A stretch of DNA of 64,000 nucleotides from Sandaracinus amylolyticus (GCF_000737325.1 NZ_CP011125.1:7192001-7256000); one strand, 5' to 3'; counted from the stretch's first letter, positions 16,664 through 26,276 are shown. Notes: generated from the sequence alone by a model not told the origin. Made by a program: numbers and translations.

Positions 16664-17065
16664 CTCGGACTCCTTCGCCGCGCGATGGCGCGGACGTGGG
16701 GACGACCCGGACGCGGGTGGGCACGACGCTCGGGGACACGACGCAGCGTCCACGAGATGCTGCGGGCAGCTCGGAGGTCTGCGACGTGATGGCTCCTCGA
16801 TTGCGCGATGCACCGCGCCCGGGCCTTCCGGTGGGAAGGGACGGTTCGGGCGGGTTGCTCGCGACGCGCGTGCGGCGGGTTGCGCGCGACGGCGTCGCGG
16901 TGCTCAGCGCAAACGGAGCGACTTCAACACCAGGCGCAGGATGGCCGCGAGCACGCGCTAGCGCCAGCGGGATCTCGTTCGCGGCGAGATGAGAGCGAGA
17001 TTAAATCGACGCGATTCATCGGTCCTAAGCTGCATCACAGCGGAGGAGACGTTCTCCTGTCACGC
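16664..17065. promoter_or_regulatory. 402-base divergent intergenic region
   Basis: Lies between the HflX-Mph start and the first PD40 lipoprotein. It holds the HflX ribosome site (GAAGGAG) at its left end. Near the right end, TGAGAGCGAGATTAAATC (16990-17007) shares TGAGAGCGA with the reverse strand of the delta-60 upstream region and is a possible iron-type operator. AGGAGA-CGT-TCTCCT at 17045-17059 is a small hairpin containing the only good Shine-Dalgarno sequence before the lipoprotein. No gene-like ORF or leader peptide stands out. Confidence 0.45.
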
Positions 17066-18577
17066 ATGCGAGACGTCGCCCTTGCGTCCGGCATCGCTGC
17101 GATCGCGCTGTGCGCGTGCACCGTCGAGGCGCCGGGTGACGACGCGGACGCGTCGATCGCGCCCTTCGACGCCGGCGCCGATGCGGGCCGCGGCTACCTC
17201 GTGTTCTTCGACGAAGGGCTCGACGAGGCGATCGAGCGGCGCTTCGAGTCGGCGATGCCCGCATCGAGCGAGCCGCCGCGCATCGTCTATCCCGAGAACG
17301 GCACGCTCGTGCCGCCGAACCTCGTCGGCGTCGACGTGCACTTCACCGGGCGCACCTACGACACGTTCGAGCTGACGTTCTCGCAGCGCGGCGCGCGCGC
17401 GATCGTGGTGTACGCGTGGTGCCGTCCGGTCGGCTCGGGGTGCGTGCTGCAGCCGTGGGACGAGGTGTGGAGCGCGCTCGCGTCGCGGCGGAACATGGGC
17501 CCGTTCGAGATGCGCATGCGCGGGCTCGCGGGAGAGCGCGTCAGCGCGCCGTCGGAACGGGTGGAGCTCGAGCTCGCGCAGGAAGCGATCCAGGGCGCGC
17601 TCTACTTCTGGTCGACCGATCCGCCGTCGATCCGTCGTTACGACTTCGCGCTCGGGCGGCGCAGCTCGGAGCTCTACCTGAGCCAGACCGAGGAAGGCAC
17701 GTGCGTCGGATGCCACGCGATCTCGCGCGACGGATCGCGCATCGCGGTCGGCGTGTACGACGCGACGAACGGGTTCCGCGCGCGCATCTACGACGTCGCG
17801 ACGCGCTCGCAGGTGCTCGCGAGCGAGATCGACGCGCCGCTCCCTGCGTATGGCGCTGCCGACGATCTGCTGGTGAGCGGGAGCCCGCCGCCCGCCGACG
17901 GGATGGATCGCCCGCTGCGCATCGTGTCGGGCGCCGATGGTCGCGTGCTGCACGAGTTCGGCGTGTCGGGCGTGTCGGCGGACTGGTCGCCCGATGGATC
18001 GCGCGTGGTGTTCGAGGGCGCGATCGACGCGGAGACGCGCGCGCTGCAGCTCATCGCGCGGAGCGGCGAGGCGTGGGGCGCGCCGACGGTGATCGAGACG
18101 GCGGGCACCGAGGAAGAGCACGGGCCCGCGTTCGCGCCCGACTCGGAGTGGATCGGATACACCGGGCGCGTCGACGCGCGATCGGTGCTGGTCGCGACGC
18201 GCGGATCGGACGTGCCGCCGGTGGTGCTGCAGCGTGCGCTCGGTGCGAGCACCGACGCGACGTGGATCCGGTGGAACCCGAGCCCGTATCTGCAGCAGGG
18301 CCGGCGCATCTACTGGCTCACGTTCTCGAGCGGGCGCGCGCACGGCGTGGTCGATGGCGGCGAGCGCCAGATCTGGATCGCGGCGTTCGATCCCGAGGCC
18401 GACGCGGACGATCCGTCGCGCCCCGCGCTGCGCTTCCCGGGTCAGCGCGGCGACGTCGACAACTTCATCGCGGAGTGGACGACCGAGGCGCGGAGACAGC
18501 CCTGCGAGGACGACGACGACTGCCCCGCGGGCGAGGTGTGCGTCGACGGGTTCTGCTTCCCGGAGGGGCCGGAATGA
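17066..18577 (+). CDS. PD40/TolB-like lipoprotein with CxxCH haem motif
   Basis: 503 residues from the ATG opening MRDVALASG, with probable lipidation at Cys18 and an Asp/Ala/Gly linker. Residues 45-190 form a beta-rich domain with paired Cys. CVGCHAISRDGSRIAVG (213 onward) combines a c-type haem motif CVGCH with the start of a TolB-like WD40 propeller, continuing with SADWSPDGSRVVFEG, FAPDSEWIGYTG and WNPSPYLQQGRRIYWLTF. The C-terminus has a small Cys knot, CEDDDDCPAGEVCVDGFC. One haem could be attached if the haem ligation pathway acts on it. It overlaps the Cys-rich gene by ATGA. The pair is repeated immediately downstream. Function unknown; the Shine-Dalgarno sequence is 17 bases away, so the start is less certain. 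Confidence 0.8.
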   Translation: MRDVALASGIAAIALCACTVEAPGDDADASIAPFDAGADAGRGYLVFFDEGLDEAIERRFESAMPASSEPPRIVYPENGTLVPPNLVGVDVHFTGRTYDTFELTFSQRGARAIVVYAWCRPVGSGCVLQPWDEVWSALASRRNMGPFEMRMRGLAGERVSAPSERVELELAQEAIQGALYFWSTDPPSIRRYDFALGRRSSELYLSQTEEGTCVGCHAISRDGSRIAVGVYDATNGFRARIYDVATRSQVLASEIDAPLPAYGAADDLLVSGSPPPADGMDRPLRIVSGADGRVLHEFGVSGVSADWSPDGSRVVFEGAIDAETRALQLIARSGEAWGAPTVIETAGTEEEHGPAFAPDSEWIGYTGRVDARSVLVATRGSDVPPVVLQRALGASTDATWIRWNPSPYLQQGRRIYWLTFSSGRAHGVVDGGERQIWIAAFDPEADADDPSRPALRFPGQRGDVDNFIAEWTTEARRQPCEDDDDCPAGEVCVDGFCFPEGPE

Positions 18578-19404
18578 GGGGGCGCGCGCTGTGTCTCGCG
18601 CTGGTCGCGCTCTGCGGCTGCACGCGCTTCTACGACGTGCCCGACGCGGGCGAGGACGCAGGTGCGATCGCGGACGCCGCGATCGACGGCGGTGCGATCG
18701 CGGACGCCGGCGTCGACGCCGCGGATCCCCAGGCGCGCTGCGACGAGGAGGGCGAGCTGTGCTGCCTCGGCGCGACGTGCGGCGGAGGGCTGCTCTGCGT
18801 GGAGGGCACGTGCACGAGCGCGGGCTGCGGCGCGATCGGCGGTCCGTGCTGCGAGCTCGATCAGTGCGATCCCGGCGGCGTGTGCGAGGACGGTACGTGC
18901 GTCGACGCGCCGTGCGGCGCCGATGGCGCGGCGTGCTGCGAGGGCGAGACCCCGTGCGACGAAGGGCTCGCGTGCCTCGGCGATCGCTGCGGCCCGTGCG
19001 GCGCGGCCGATCAGGACTGTTGTCCGGGGATGGTCTGCGACGCGGGCATCGAGTGCCTGCAGAACCTCTTCGGAGCGTGGGTGTGCGTCGCGCCGCCGCA
19101 GTGCGGGGAGCTCGGCTCGGAGTGCTGCGCGGAGGGCGCCGCGTGCGGCGCCGGCCTGGGCTGCGTCGCGTCGGACTTCGGCGCGCCGATCTGTCTGCCC
19201 GGACCGGCGTGTGGCTCCGACGGACGCGCGTGTTGCGAGGGCTCGCCGGCGTGCGGGCTCGGGATGGACTGCACGAGCTCGGAGGACGGAGTGGACCGCT
19301 GTCGGCGGTGCGGCGAGCACGGGCTCGCGTGCTGCGTGGGCGGTGATCCTCCGTGTGGTCCGGGACTCACGTGCAGCGATGGTCTCTGCGGGCTCGCGCC
19401 GTGA
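18574..19404 (+). CDS. Cys-rich lipoprotein, copy A
   Basis: 276 residues, start overlapping the upstream stop (ATGA). Signal MRGRALCLALVALCGC gives a lipid-anchored Cys followed by a D/A/G/I linker. The rest is about 14 percent Cys in repeated units of the form CG-x(2)-G-x-x-CC-x-G-x(3-4)-C-x-x-G-L-x-C, such as CGAIGGPCCELDQCDPGGVCEDGTC. These look like small disulphide knots of the EGF/Dickkopf kind found in myxobacterial surface proteins. No catalytic residues. The coupling to the PD40 lipoprotein, repeated in the next cassette, suggests that the two products act together at the outer membrane. Confidence 0.82.
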   Translation: MRGRALCLALVALCGCTRFYDVPDAGEDAGAIADAAIDGGAIADAGVDAADPQARCDEEGELCCLGATCGGGLLCVEGTCTSAGCGAIGGPCCELDQCDPGGVCEDGTCVDAPCGADGAACCEGETPCDEGLACLGDRCGPCGAADQDCCPGMVCDAGIECLQNLFGAWVCVAPPQCGELGSECCAEGAACGAGLGCVASDFGAPICLPGPACGSDGRACCEGSPACGLGMDCTSSEDGVDRCRRCGEHGLACCVGGDPPCGPGLTCSDGLCGLAP

Positions 19405-19439
19405 GGAGAGCGAGCCCGGACAGGTATTGGAGCGGTGAC

Positions 19440-21011
19440 ATGACGATGCGATGTCTGTGCGCGTGTCTCGCGATCTGCGTCGTAGCTTGTTCCTCGAGCG
19501 ACGACGGCTCCGATGCGGGAGCGAGCGACTCGGGGGCGGCGGACTCCGGCGTCGACGCGGGGCTCTCGTATCGAGTCTTCTTCGACGAGGGATTCGGCGA
19601 GGAGACGAGAGAGCAATTCCGCACTGCGTCTCCCGCGTCGATCGCCGCGCCGGAGATCGTCTATCCGGAGACTGGCACGCTCGTCCCGCCGAACATGCTC
19701 GGGATCGACATCCACTTCCGCGTCGCCGTGGTGCAGGCGTTCGAGGTGACGTTCGCGCAGGGCGGGATGCCGTCGGTCGTCGTGTACACGCGGTGCGCGC
19801 CGGTGGGCGACGGGTGCGTGTTCCAGCCGTGGAGCGAGGTGTGGGAAGAGGTCGCGGCGCGGCGCGCGGCGGGGCCCTACTCCATCACGATCCGCGGGCT
19901 CGCCGGAGATCGCGTGACCGAGCCCTCGGCGGCGATCGAGCTCGAGCTCGCCGACGAGCCGATCGAAGGCGGCCTCTATTATTCGTCGGCGACGGACTCC
20001 CCTCCTTCGATCCGCCGGCACGAGCTGGGCCTCGCGCGTCGTAGCGCGGAGCGATTCCTCGACACCGACGGGCTCTTCACGACGCACTCGGTGTCGCGCG
20101 ATGGAACGCGGATCGCGATCAGCTCGGTCGGCAGCGACACCGACGTGATCACGCGTGTGTTCGACGTCGTCACGCGCGCGGAGATCGACGCGCCGTTCGT
20201 GTCGGAGGTCGGATACGTCGCGCGGTACGGGCCCGAGCACGATCTGCTGCTGAGCTCGCAGCTCGCGGATCTGCCCGACACCCGCACGATCCAGATCGTC
20301 CACGACGGCAGCGTCGTGGAGGAATTCGACGTCGGCCCGGGTCACTCCGCGGACTGGTCGCCCGACGGAGATCGCATCGTCTACGACCTGACGGTCGACA
20401 TGCGCGGGTTCCTGTTCGTGTTCGATCTCATGTTGATCGAGCGCGTCGACGGAGCTTGGCAGGCGCCGAGGAAGATCCCGACGCCCGACATCATCGGTGC
20501 TTATTCGCCCTCGTTCGCGCCGGACTCGGACTGGGTCGGATTCACCGCGCTCGACTCCACCGATCAGGACGCGACTGGCACCTTCGCGCCGCTGCTCGTC
20601 GCGACGCGCATCTCCGATGGACGCTACGTGCACCTGCGCCGCGCGCTCGGGGACGTGGATCGATTCCACGAGCGGCCCGAGATCCTGCGGTGGAACCCGA
20701 GCCCGTACACGCACGACGGTCGTCGGATCTACTGGCTCACCTTCTCGACGGCGCGCGACTGCGGGCTGCTGCCCGCGATCGATCACGAGTTCACCGCAGG
20801 GCGGCAGGTCTGGATGGCGGCGTTCGATCCCGAGGCCGATCCTGACGATCCCTCGCGCCCCGCGTTCCGCGTCCCGGCGCAGCGCTGGCGCATCGACAAC
20901 CGGATGGGCGAGTGGGCGCTCACGGTGCGGCGGCCGCAATGCGAGACCGACGCAGACTGCCCCGACGGTGAGCAGTGCATCGACGGCTTCTGCTACGAGG
21001 CGCCGGAATGA
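19440..21011 (+). CDS. PD40/TolB-like lipoprotein paralogue without haem motif
   Basis: 523 residues; GGAG lies seven bases before the ATG. The signal ends in VVAC (Cys17). Close paralogue of the lipoprotein two genes upstream through its whole length: RVFFDEGFGEE, EIVYPETGTLVPPN, SADWSPDG, WNPSPYTHDGRRIYWLTF and the terminal CETDADCPDGEQCIDGFC. At the place of CVGCHAISRDG it has FTTHSVSRDG (212 onward): the His remains but both Cys are gone, so haem cannot attach covalently. This suggests gain in one copy or loss in the other. It overlaps its own Cys-rich partner gene by ATGA. Confidence 0.83.
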   Translation: MTMRCLCACLAICVVACSSSDDGSDAGASDSGAADSGVDAGLSYRVFFDEGFGEETREQFRTASPASIAAPEIVYPETGTLVPPNMLGIDIHFRVAVVQAFEVTFAQGGMPSVVVYTRCAPVGDGCVFQPWSEVWEEVAARRAAGPYSITIRGLAGDRVTEPSAAIELELADEPIEGGLYYSSATDSPPSIRRHELGLARRSAERFLDTDGLFTTHSVSRDGTRIAISSVGSDTDVITRVFDVVTRAEIDAPFVSEVGYVARYGPEHDLLLSSQLADLPDTRTIQIVHDGSVVEEFDVGPGHSADWSPDGDRIVYDLTVDMRGFLFVFDLMLIERVDGAWQAPRKIPTPDIIGAYSPSFAPDSDWVGFTALDSTDQDATGTFAPLLVATRISDGRYVHLRRALGDVDRFHERPEILRWNPSPYTHDGRRIYWLTFSTARDCGLLPAIDHEFTAGRQVWMAAFDPEADPDDPSRPAFRVPAQRWRIDNRMGEWALTVRRPQCETDADCPDGEQCIDGFCYEAPE

Positions 21012-21832
21012 CGACGCGCATGCTTCTCGCGCTGGTGCTCGCGTCGGCGCTCGGATGCTCGTCCGAGCCGGCGAGCGAGACCGACGCTGGCACCGTCGAC
21101 GGCGGCGGACTCGACGCGTCGATCGCGGTCGATGCGGGCGGCGATCCGCGCGCGCGATGCGACGAAGAGGGCGAGGTCTGCTGCGCCGACGGCGAGTGCG
21201 GCGGCGGACTGCCCTGCATGGGCGGTCTGTGCGGATATCAGGGCTGCGGCGAGATCGGACTGCCGTGCTGCGCAGAGGGGTACTGCCACCTCGGCATCGA
21301 CGCCGTCTGCGAGGACGGGATGTGCGTCGAGCCGGGCTGCGGCTCGGAAGGGCACGAGTGCTGTTTCGAGGGCACGCCGTGCCGTGAGGACTTCCTCTGT
21401 CACGAGGGCACGTGTCTCCGCTGTGGCGCGCTCGGCGAGCAGTGCTGTCCGGGCGCGGAGTGCGACGGTGACCTCTATTGTCTCGCGGAGGCGGGCACGC
21501 TCGGACAGTGCCTGTCGGAGCCGCCGCCGTGCGGCGGCGAGTACGAGCGTTGTTGCGACGAGGGGCCGCAGTGCGGCGCGGGCCTCGGGTGCACCGTCGC
21601 GACGCCCGGGGACGCGTTCTCTCAGTGCGTGGTCGGACCGACGTGCGGAGCCGATGGGCGCGCGTGCTGCGAGGGCGCGACGCGCTGCGGGACTGGCATG
21701 CTCTGCGCGAGCGAGAGTGACGGAGTCGATCGCTGTCGCCGATGCGGCGACTTCGAGATGCCCTGTTGTGAGGGCGAGCGTGCCTGTGGTCCGGGACTGA
21801 CCTGCGCTGGGGACATCTGCCAATTGCCGTGA
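21008..21832 (+). CDS. Cys-rich lipoprotein, copy B
   Basis: 274 residues, start overlapping the preceding stop (ATGA). Signal MTTRMLLALVLASALGC with an SALGC lipobox. Paralogue of the Cys-rich protein at 18574 with the same order of CC-containing units and the same end, CRRCG-x(5)-CC-x(5)-CGPGLTC. Together with its upstream neighbour it completes the second copy of the cassette. No known enzyme signature; probably a disulphide-stabilised surface protein. Confidence 0.82.
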   Translation: MTTRMLLALVLASALGCSSEPASETDAGTVDGGGLDASIAVDAGGDPRARCDEEGEVCCADGECGGGLPCMGGLCGYQGCGEIGLPCCAEGYCHLGIDAVCEDGMCVEPGCGSEGHECCFEGTPCREDFLCHEGTCLRCGALGEQCCPGAECDGDLYCLAEAGTLGQCLSEPPPCGGEYERCCDEGPQCGAGLGCTVATPGDAFSQCVVGPTCGADGRACCEGATRCGTGMLCASESDGVDRCRRCGDFEMPCCEGERACGPGLTCAGDICQLP

Positions 21833-21871
21833 GCGAGCCGAAGCTTCGTGCACGTCTGCATGCCGAGGAAG

Positions 21872-21890
21872 TGAGTCGGGCTCAGTTTCA
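21872..21890. promoter_or_regulatory. TGAGTCGGGCTCAGTTTCA palindrome-like element
   Basis: In the 55-base gap between convergent genes, ending in the TCA that encodes the minus-strand stop. A near-identical element in the same position relative to a minus-strand stop lies at 49299-49317 (16 of 19 bases shared). It may be a weak hairpin or a protein-binding site; function unknown. Confidence 0.3.
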
Positions 21891-23855
21891 TCGCGGCGGG
21901 CGGCCGAGCACCTGCGCCAGGCGCGTTTCGGCCCGCTTTCGCGCGGCGTCCGCGGCGGCCCGCGCGCTCGCGGCGTCCTGCTCGAGCGCGTTGACGCGAT
22001 CCTGCGCCTGCCCGAGCTCGCGCACGTAGCGCAGCCGGAGCTCGCCCTCGGCGCCGCCCTCGCGCAGCACCTGCAGCTGCTCGGAGATCTTCGACTGGCC
22101 CTGCTGCACCTGCGCGCGCTGCTGCTCGAGCTGGTGCGCGCGCGCGTCGTGCGCGGTCGCCTCGGCCCATGCGGAGACGATCTCGGAGAGGGCGTCGGCG
22201 AGCGGTCCCTCGAGCACGCCGACGCGCAGCCACTCGCTCAGCTGTGCGGGCGAGAGGCTCGCGTACTCGATGCGGCGCGAGCCGTGGCCGAGCTCGACGA
22301 CCTCGAGCTCGACGTGACCGCGCGGCGGCACCTTCGCGCGGAAGCGGCGCCACGACGCGGTCTCCTCGAACGGCTTCGCGGTGCGGTCGGCGAGACGCCG
22401 CTCGTTGCGCTTCGGCAGCTCGAAGACGACCTCGACCTCTTCGTCGTGATCGCTGTCGGCGCGGAGGACGTGGCGATCCTCGATTCGCTGCTCCTCCGCG
22501 AGGAAGCGATCCGCGAGGCGCACGCCGGTCGCGACCCAGCGCGTGCTGCTCTCGTGCTTGCAGCGCACGGCGAGATCCTTCGCGTACGCGAGCTTCACCG
22601 AGGCGCCGCGCACCGTGTACGGGACCATCGCTTCGCCCGCGTACACGCCCTCGTCGTAGATCACCGCGGGGCCTTCTTCGAGCACCGCGCCGGTGTGGTT
22701 GTCGAACGAGAGCACGAGGTCGGGCGTCGGAGGCGTGCCCGCGCGCCAGATGCGCTCCTTGCGCGCCTCCGCCGGAGCCGCGAGCAGCGGCGCGAGCGCG
22801 GAGCCGCCGCGCGGAAGCGTGATCGGCTGCGCGATGCGGTACTCGAAGAGCTCGCCGCGATCCTCGAGCAGCGCGGCGCCGTCGGCGGCCTGGAACATCG
22901 CCTGCGCGGGCATGCCCGGCTGCGGCGGAGGAGGAGGCGCGGCCACCGCGGCCATCATCGGCGCGGCCGGCGGGCCACCGAACCCGGCGGGCGCCGCGGC
23001 CGGGGCGAGCGCCTTGGCGACGCGCGGCGCGCGCTCGTACTGCGTGGGCGCGGACGCCGCGCGCGAGCTCTCCTCGACGACCACGCGCTGCACGGTCTTC
23101 GGTCGGTAGAGATCGATGTCGAACGAGATCGGCTGTCCCGTCGTGAGCGTGAGCGCGACGTCCTCGACGTCCTCGTCGAGCGGGTTGTGCACGATCGCCC
23201 ACGCGGAGACGACGGTCTCCGTCGCGGCGGCGACGATGCGATAGGACACGCGCCACACCGGCGCGGGCACGACGTACGAGACGCGCAGATCGTCGGCGCG
23301 TCCGTCGACGCCGATGCGCACCGAGCGACGCTCGTGGCTCGACGCGGCGCGACGTCGGTCGAGCAGCAGTTCGAGATCCGCGGCCGCGACGGGATCGTCG
23401 AGGAGCACCTCGCGCACGCGCTCGAGATCGACGACGCGGATCGCGCCGCGCTCGACCCGCAGCGCGACGAGCGGTCGCACGCCCTGATCGACGCGGCGCA
23501 TCTCGAGGCCGATCACCTCGCCGGTGATCGTGGTCTGGTCCTCCTTCACGCTGACCCGACGACCGCGGAACGCGGTGAGCAGCGCGGAGAAGCTCTCCTC
23601 GGGCGGCAGGACGAGCCCGCGCGCCGCGAGCGCGCGCTCGGGATCGTCGGGCTTGTCGAACGCGATCGCGGTGGGACGCGCGTCACCCGCGGCGACCCAC
23701 ACCGCGAGCGACTTGAGCACGTCCTTCATCTCCTCGCGCTCGAAGGAGAGCTCGAAGGATCCCTCGCACGGCCCGCCGCGCTCGACGTGCGCGACGCCGT
23801 GCTTGAAGAGCACCATGCGCTGCACGGTCGGTCGCTTCGCGTTCGTCGTCGTCAT
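21888..23855 (-). CDS. DUF4139 domain protein
   Basis: 655 residues, ATG preceded by GAGGAGG. No signal peptide. The N-terminal part (VQRMVLFKHGVAHVERGG at 11-28) and the middle SYVVPAPVWRVSYRIV with VHNPLDEDVEDVALTLTTGQPISFDIDLYRP match DUF4139 proteins, whose function is unknown. A Pro/Ala/Gly-rich insert lies at about 285-345, and the end (about 565-650) is a Gln/Glu/Ala-rich coiled coil. The gene follows ruvB by 29 bases on the same strand and is probably cotranscribed, but a link to recombination is not supported by any motif. Confidence 0.85.
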   Translation of the reverse strand: MTTTNAKRPTVQRMVLFKHGVAHVERGGPCEGSFELSFEREEMKDVLKSLAVWVAAGDARPTAIAFDKPDDPERALAARGLVLPPEESFSALLTAFRGRRVSVKEDQTTITGEVIGLEMRRVDQGVRPLVALRVERGAIRVVDLERVREVLLDDPVAAADLELLLDRRRAASSHERRSVRIGVDGRADDLRVSYVVPAPVWRVSYRIVAAATETVVSAWAIVHNPLDEDVEDVALTLTTGQPISFDIDLYRPKTVQRVVVEESSRAASAPTQYERAPRVAKALAPAAAPAGFGGPPAAPMMAAVAAPPPPPQPGMPAQAMFQAADGAALLEDRGELFEYRIAQPITLPRGGSALAPLLAAPAEARKERIWRAGTPPTPDLVLSFDNHTGAVLEEGPAVIYDEGVYAGEAMVPYTVRGASVKLAYAKDLAVRCKHESSTRWVATGVRLADRFLAEEQRIEDRHVLRADSDHDEEVEVVFELPKRNERRLADRTAKPFEETASWRRFRAKVPPRGHVELEVVELGHGSRRIEYASLSPAQLSEWLRVGVLEGPLADALSEIVSAWAEATAHDARAHQLEQQRAQVQQGQSKISEQLQVLREGGAEGELRLRYVRELGQAQDRVNALEQDAASARAAADAARKRAETRLAQVLGRPPR

Positions 23856-23884
23856 CGATCCTCCTCGTGCGACGCGCTGCGAGA

Positions 23885-24970
23885 TCAGAACAACGTGCCC
23901 TGCTTCTTCTTGGCCTTGAGGCCGAGGTGCTCGAACGCGCGCTCGGTGGCCATGCGCCCGCGCGCGGTGCGCGCGAGGAACCCGTTCTGGAGCAGGTACG
24001 GCTCGATCACGTCCTCGAGCGTGTCGCGCGGCTCGCTCAGCGTCGCCGCGAGCGCTTCGATCCCCACCGGTCCACCGCCGTAGAACTCGATGATCGCGCG
24101 CAGGAATCGGCGGTTCATCTCGTCCAGCCCGAGCTCGTCGACCTCGAGGCGCTCGAGCGCGGCGCGCGCGGTCTTCGCGTCGAGCTTGCCGTCGCCGAGC
24201 ACCTCCGCGAAGTCGCGCGCACGACGGAGCAGGCGGTTCGCGATGCGCGGCGTGCCGCGCGCGCGTCGCGCGATCTCGAGGCACGCCTCCTCGACGATGC
24301 GCACGTCGAGGATCCCCGCGCTGCGCCGCACGATGCGCGCGAGATCGGACGGGTCGTAGTAGTCGAGGCGCGCCTCGATGCCGAAGCGCGAGAGCAACGG
24401 CCCCGTGAGCAGCCCGGTGCGCGTCGTCGCGCCGACGAGCGTGAACGGCGCGATCGGGATCTGCAGCGTGTTCGCCATCGGTCCGTCGCCGTGCACGACG
24501 TCGATGCGGAAGTCCTCCATCGCCGTGTAGAGGTTCTCTTCGACGACCGACGAGAGACGATGGATCTCGTCGATGAAGAGCACGTCGCGCTCGCCGAGCT
24601 TCGTGAGCAGCGCCGCGAGCTGGCCCTTGTGCTCGATCGCCGGGCCGTGCGCGAGGTGCAGCGTCACGCCGAGCTCGGCCGCGAGGATGTTCGCGAGCGT
24701 CGTCTTGCCGAGGCCGGGCGGGCCGAAGAACAGCGTGTGGTCGAGCGGGCCGCCGCGGGCGCGCGCGGCGTGCACGTAGACGCGCAGGTTCTCGACGAGC
24801 TTCGGCTGGCCGACGAACTCCTCGAAGCGCGTCGGGCGCAGGCTCGCGTCGAGGCGGCTCTCCTCGTCCCCGGCGGGCGCGGCCTCGAGCAGGTTCTGCG
24901 GGCGCTCGACCTCGCTCGCGCTCGACTCGCTGCTTCGAGCGGACTTGGGCGTCTTCTTCTTGGTCGCCAT
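23885..24970 (-). CDS. ruvB: Holliday junction branch-migration ATPase RuvB
   Basis: 361 residues. AAA+ motor with Walker A GPPGLGKT, Walker B DEIH, sensor GATTRTGLL and the winged-helix C-terminal domain ending [17 protein letters not shown]. RuvB hexamers, loaded by RuvA, drive branch migration of Holliday junctions during recombinational repair. A charged, Ser/Glu-rich N-terminal extension of about 35 residues precedes the conserved [11 protein letters not shown]. It starts five bases after the ruvA stop, so the two are cotranscribed. No ruvC lies nearby. Confidence 0.97.
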   Translation of the reverse strand: MATKKKTPKSARSSESSASEVERPQNLLEAAPAGDEESRLDASLRPTRFEEFVGQPKLVENLRVYVHAARARGGPLDHTLFFGPPGLGKTTLANILAAELGVTLHLAHGPAIEHKGQLAALLTKLGERDVLFIDEIHRLSSVVEENLYTAMEDFRIDVVHGDGPMANTLQIPIAPFTLVGATTRTGLLTGPLLSRFGIEARLDYYDPSDLARIVRRSAGILDVRIVEEACLEIARRARGTPRIANRLLRRARDFAEVLGDGKLDAKTARAALERLEVDELGLDEMNRRFLRAIIEFYGGGPVGIEALAATLSEPRDTLEDVIEPYLLQNGFLARTARGRMATERAFEHLGLKAKKKQGTLF

Positions 24971-24975
24971 CGACG

Positions 24976-25593
24976 TCAACCCAGCGACGAGAGCGCTTCG
25001 CGCAGCAGCACGTCCACCGACTTGCCGTCGGCGCCCGGCGTGATCGCGGCGACCGCGCGCTCCGCCTCGCCGGGCTTGAAGCCCATCGAGACCAGCGCCG
25101 ACGCGACCTGGCCCAGCGGGCCGCTCGGGATCGGGATCGGCATCGCGATCGGCGCGCCGACGCTGCCCGACGACGAGCCCGCGGTGACGAACCCGAGCTT
25201 GTCGCGCAGCTCGAGCACCAGGCGGTCCGCGATCTTCTTGCCGACCCCGGGGATCCCCTTGAAACGACTGGGATCTTGGCGCGCGACGGCGTCGGCGAGG
25301 CCACGCGCGTCGAGGTGCGAGAGCACCGCGAGCGCGAGCTTCGGGCCGATCGACGAGACCGTCATCAGCGTGCGGAACGCCGCGCGATCCTCGGGTGTGG
25401 CGAACCCGAACAGCGCGATCGCGTCCTCGCGCACGTGGGTGTGGACGTGCAGCGTCACGGCTTCGGGCGGAGTGGGGAGGCGCCCCAGCGCGCCGAGCGG
25501 CACCGACACCTCGTACCCGACGCCCGCGACGTCGAGGACCACCGTTCCGTCGACCCCCCGATCCACGATCTGCCCGCGAAGACGCCCGATCAC
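24976..25593 (-). CDS. ruvA: Holliday junction DNA-binding protein RuvA
   Basis: 205 residues from a GTG start (MIGRLRG), the family's usual opening. OB-fold domain I (1-65), helix-hairpin-helix domain II with GIGPK-type [10 protein letters not shown] and [17 protein letters not shown], and the small UBA-like domain III (about 160-203) that touches RuvB. RuvA tetramers bind four-way junctions and recruit RuvB. A Ser/Gly/Pro-rich linker (140-160) separates domains II and III. It diverges from the sigma-factor gene with 65 bases between the starts. Confidence 0.97.
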   Translation of the reverse strand: MIGRLRGQIVDRGVDGTVVLDVAGVGYEVSVPLGALGRLPTPPEAVTLHVHTHVREDAIALFGFATPEDRAAFRTLMTVSSIGPKLALAVLSHLDARGLADAVARQDPSRFKGIPGVGKKIADRLVLELRDKLGFVTAGSSSGSVGAPIAMPIPIPSGPLGQVASALVSMGFKPGEAERAVAAITPGADGKSVDVLLREALSSLG

Positions 25594-25658
25594 GCGCGGA
25601 CAGTACCACGCAGACGATCATGTGAGCCGTCCGAGGGGAGCCGGGACACAACTACGGT

Positions 25659-26276
25659 GTGAGCCGGGAGACACCGCGGCGTCTGCGCCTGATCAGCCCT
25701 AGCGATCCCGTCGTGGAGTCGCACGAGGGCGCGAAGGCCTCGGGAGAGATCCCGGCGGACGTCTCGGGCCGGCTGCCCGTGGTGGCGCCGGTGGATCTCG
25801 CGTCGGCGTTCCGGGCGTACGGCCGCTACGTCGCGTGGATCGGGATGCGCATCCTCGGGCGGCCCGAGGACGTCGACGACCTCGTGCAGGACGTCTTCCT
25901 GGACGCGGTGCGCGGGATGGAGCGGCTGCGCGATCCCGGCGCGGCGAAGGCCTGGTTGGGCACGCTGACGGTGCGTAAGGCACGTCGAGTGCTGCGCAAG
26001 CGACGGATGATGCGCTTCCTCGGCGTGGACGAGGGCGCGGACTACGGAGAGATCGTGGACGAGACCGCCTCGTCCGCGGAGCGCGTGATGATCGCGGATC
26101 TGTATCGGATGCTCGACACCTTGCCGACCGAAGAGCGGCTCGCTTGGACATTGCGACACCTCGAAGGGGAACAGCTCGAGCGAGTGGCCGAGCTCTGCGG
26201 GTGCTCGCTCGCGACGGTCAAGCGGCGGATCGCGGCGGCGCACGCGGTCATGGGGGGAGAGCTGGGCGATGTCTGA
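25659..26276 (+). CDS. ECF RNA polymerase sigma factor
   Basis: 205 residues from a GTG codon; a GAGGGGAG lies rather far upstream, so a later start is possible. Region 2 is FRAYGRYVAWIGMRILGRPEDVDDLVQDVFLDAVRG (about 48-83) and region 4 is LPTEERLAWTLRHLEGEQLERVAELCGCSLATVKRRIAAA near the end. There is no region 3, as expected of ECF factors. It overlaps the FecR-type gene by eight bases, which suggests that FecR is its controlling partner. Target promoters are unknown; the giant lipoprotein array immediately downstream is a candidate. Confidence 0.93.
   Translation: MSRETPRRLRLISPSDPVVESHEGAKASGEIPADVSGRLPVVAPVDLASAFRAYGRYVAWIGMRILGRPEDVDDLVQDVFLDAVRGMERLRDPGAAKAWLGTLTVRKARRVLRKRRMMRFLGVDEGADYGEIVDETASSAERVMIADLYRMLDTLPTEERLAWTLRHLEGEQLERVAELCGCSLATVKRRIAAAHAVMGGELGDV

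Noticed and set aside
14810-16789. A 659-codon plus-strand frame opposite HflX-Mph
   Set aside because: Antisense shadow of a gene with clear catalytic motifs on the minus strand.
16664-17065. Regulatory leader peptide or attenuator for the HflX-Mph gene, as for many macrolide resistance genes
   Set aside because: I found no short ORF with a ribosome site followed by alternative hairpins between 16664 and about 16900.
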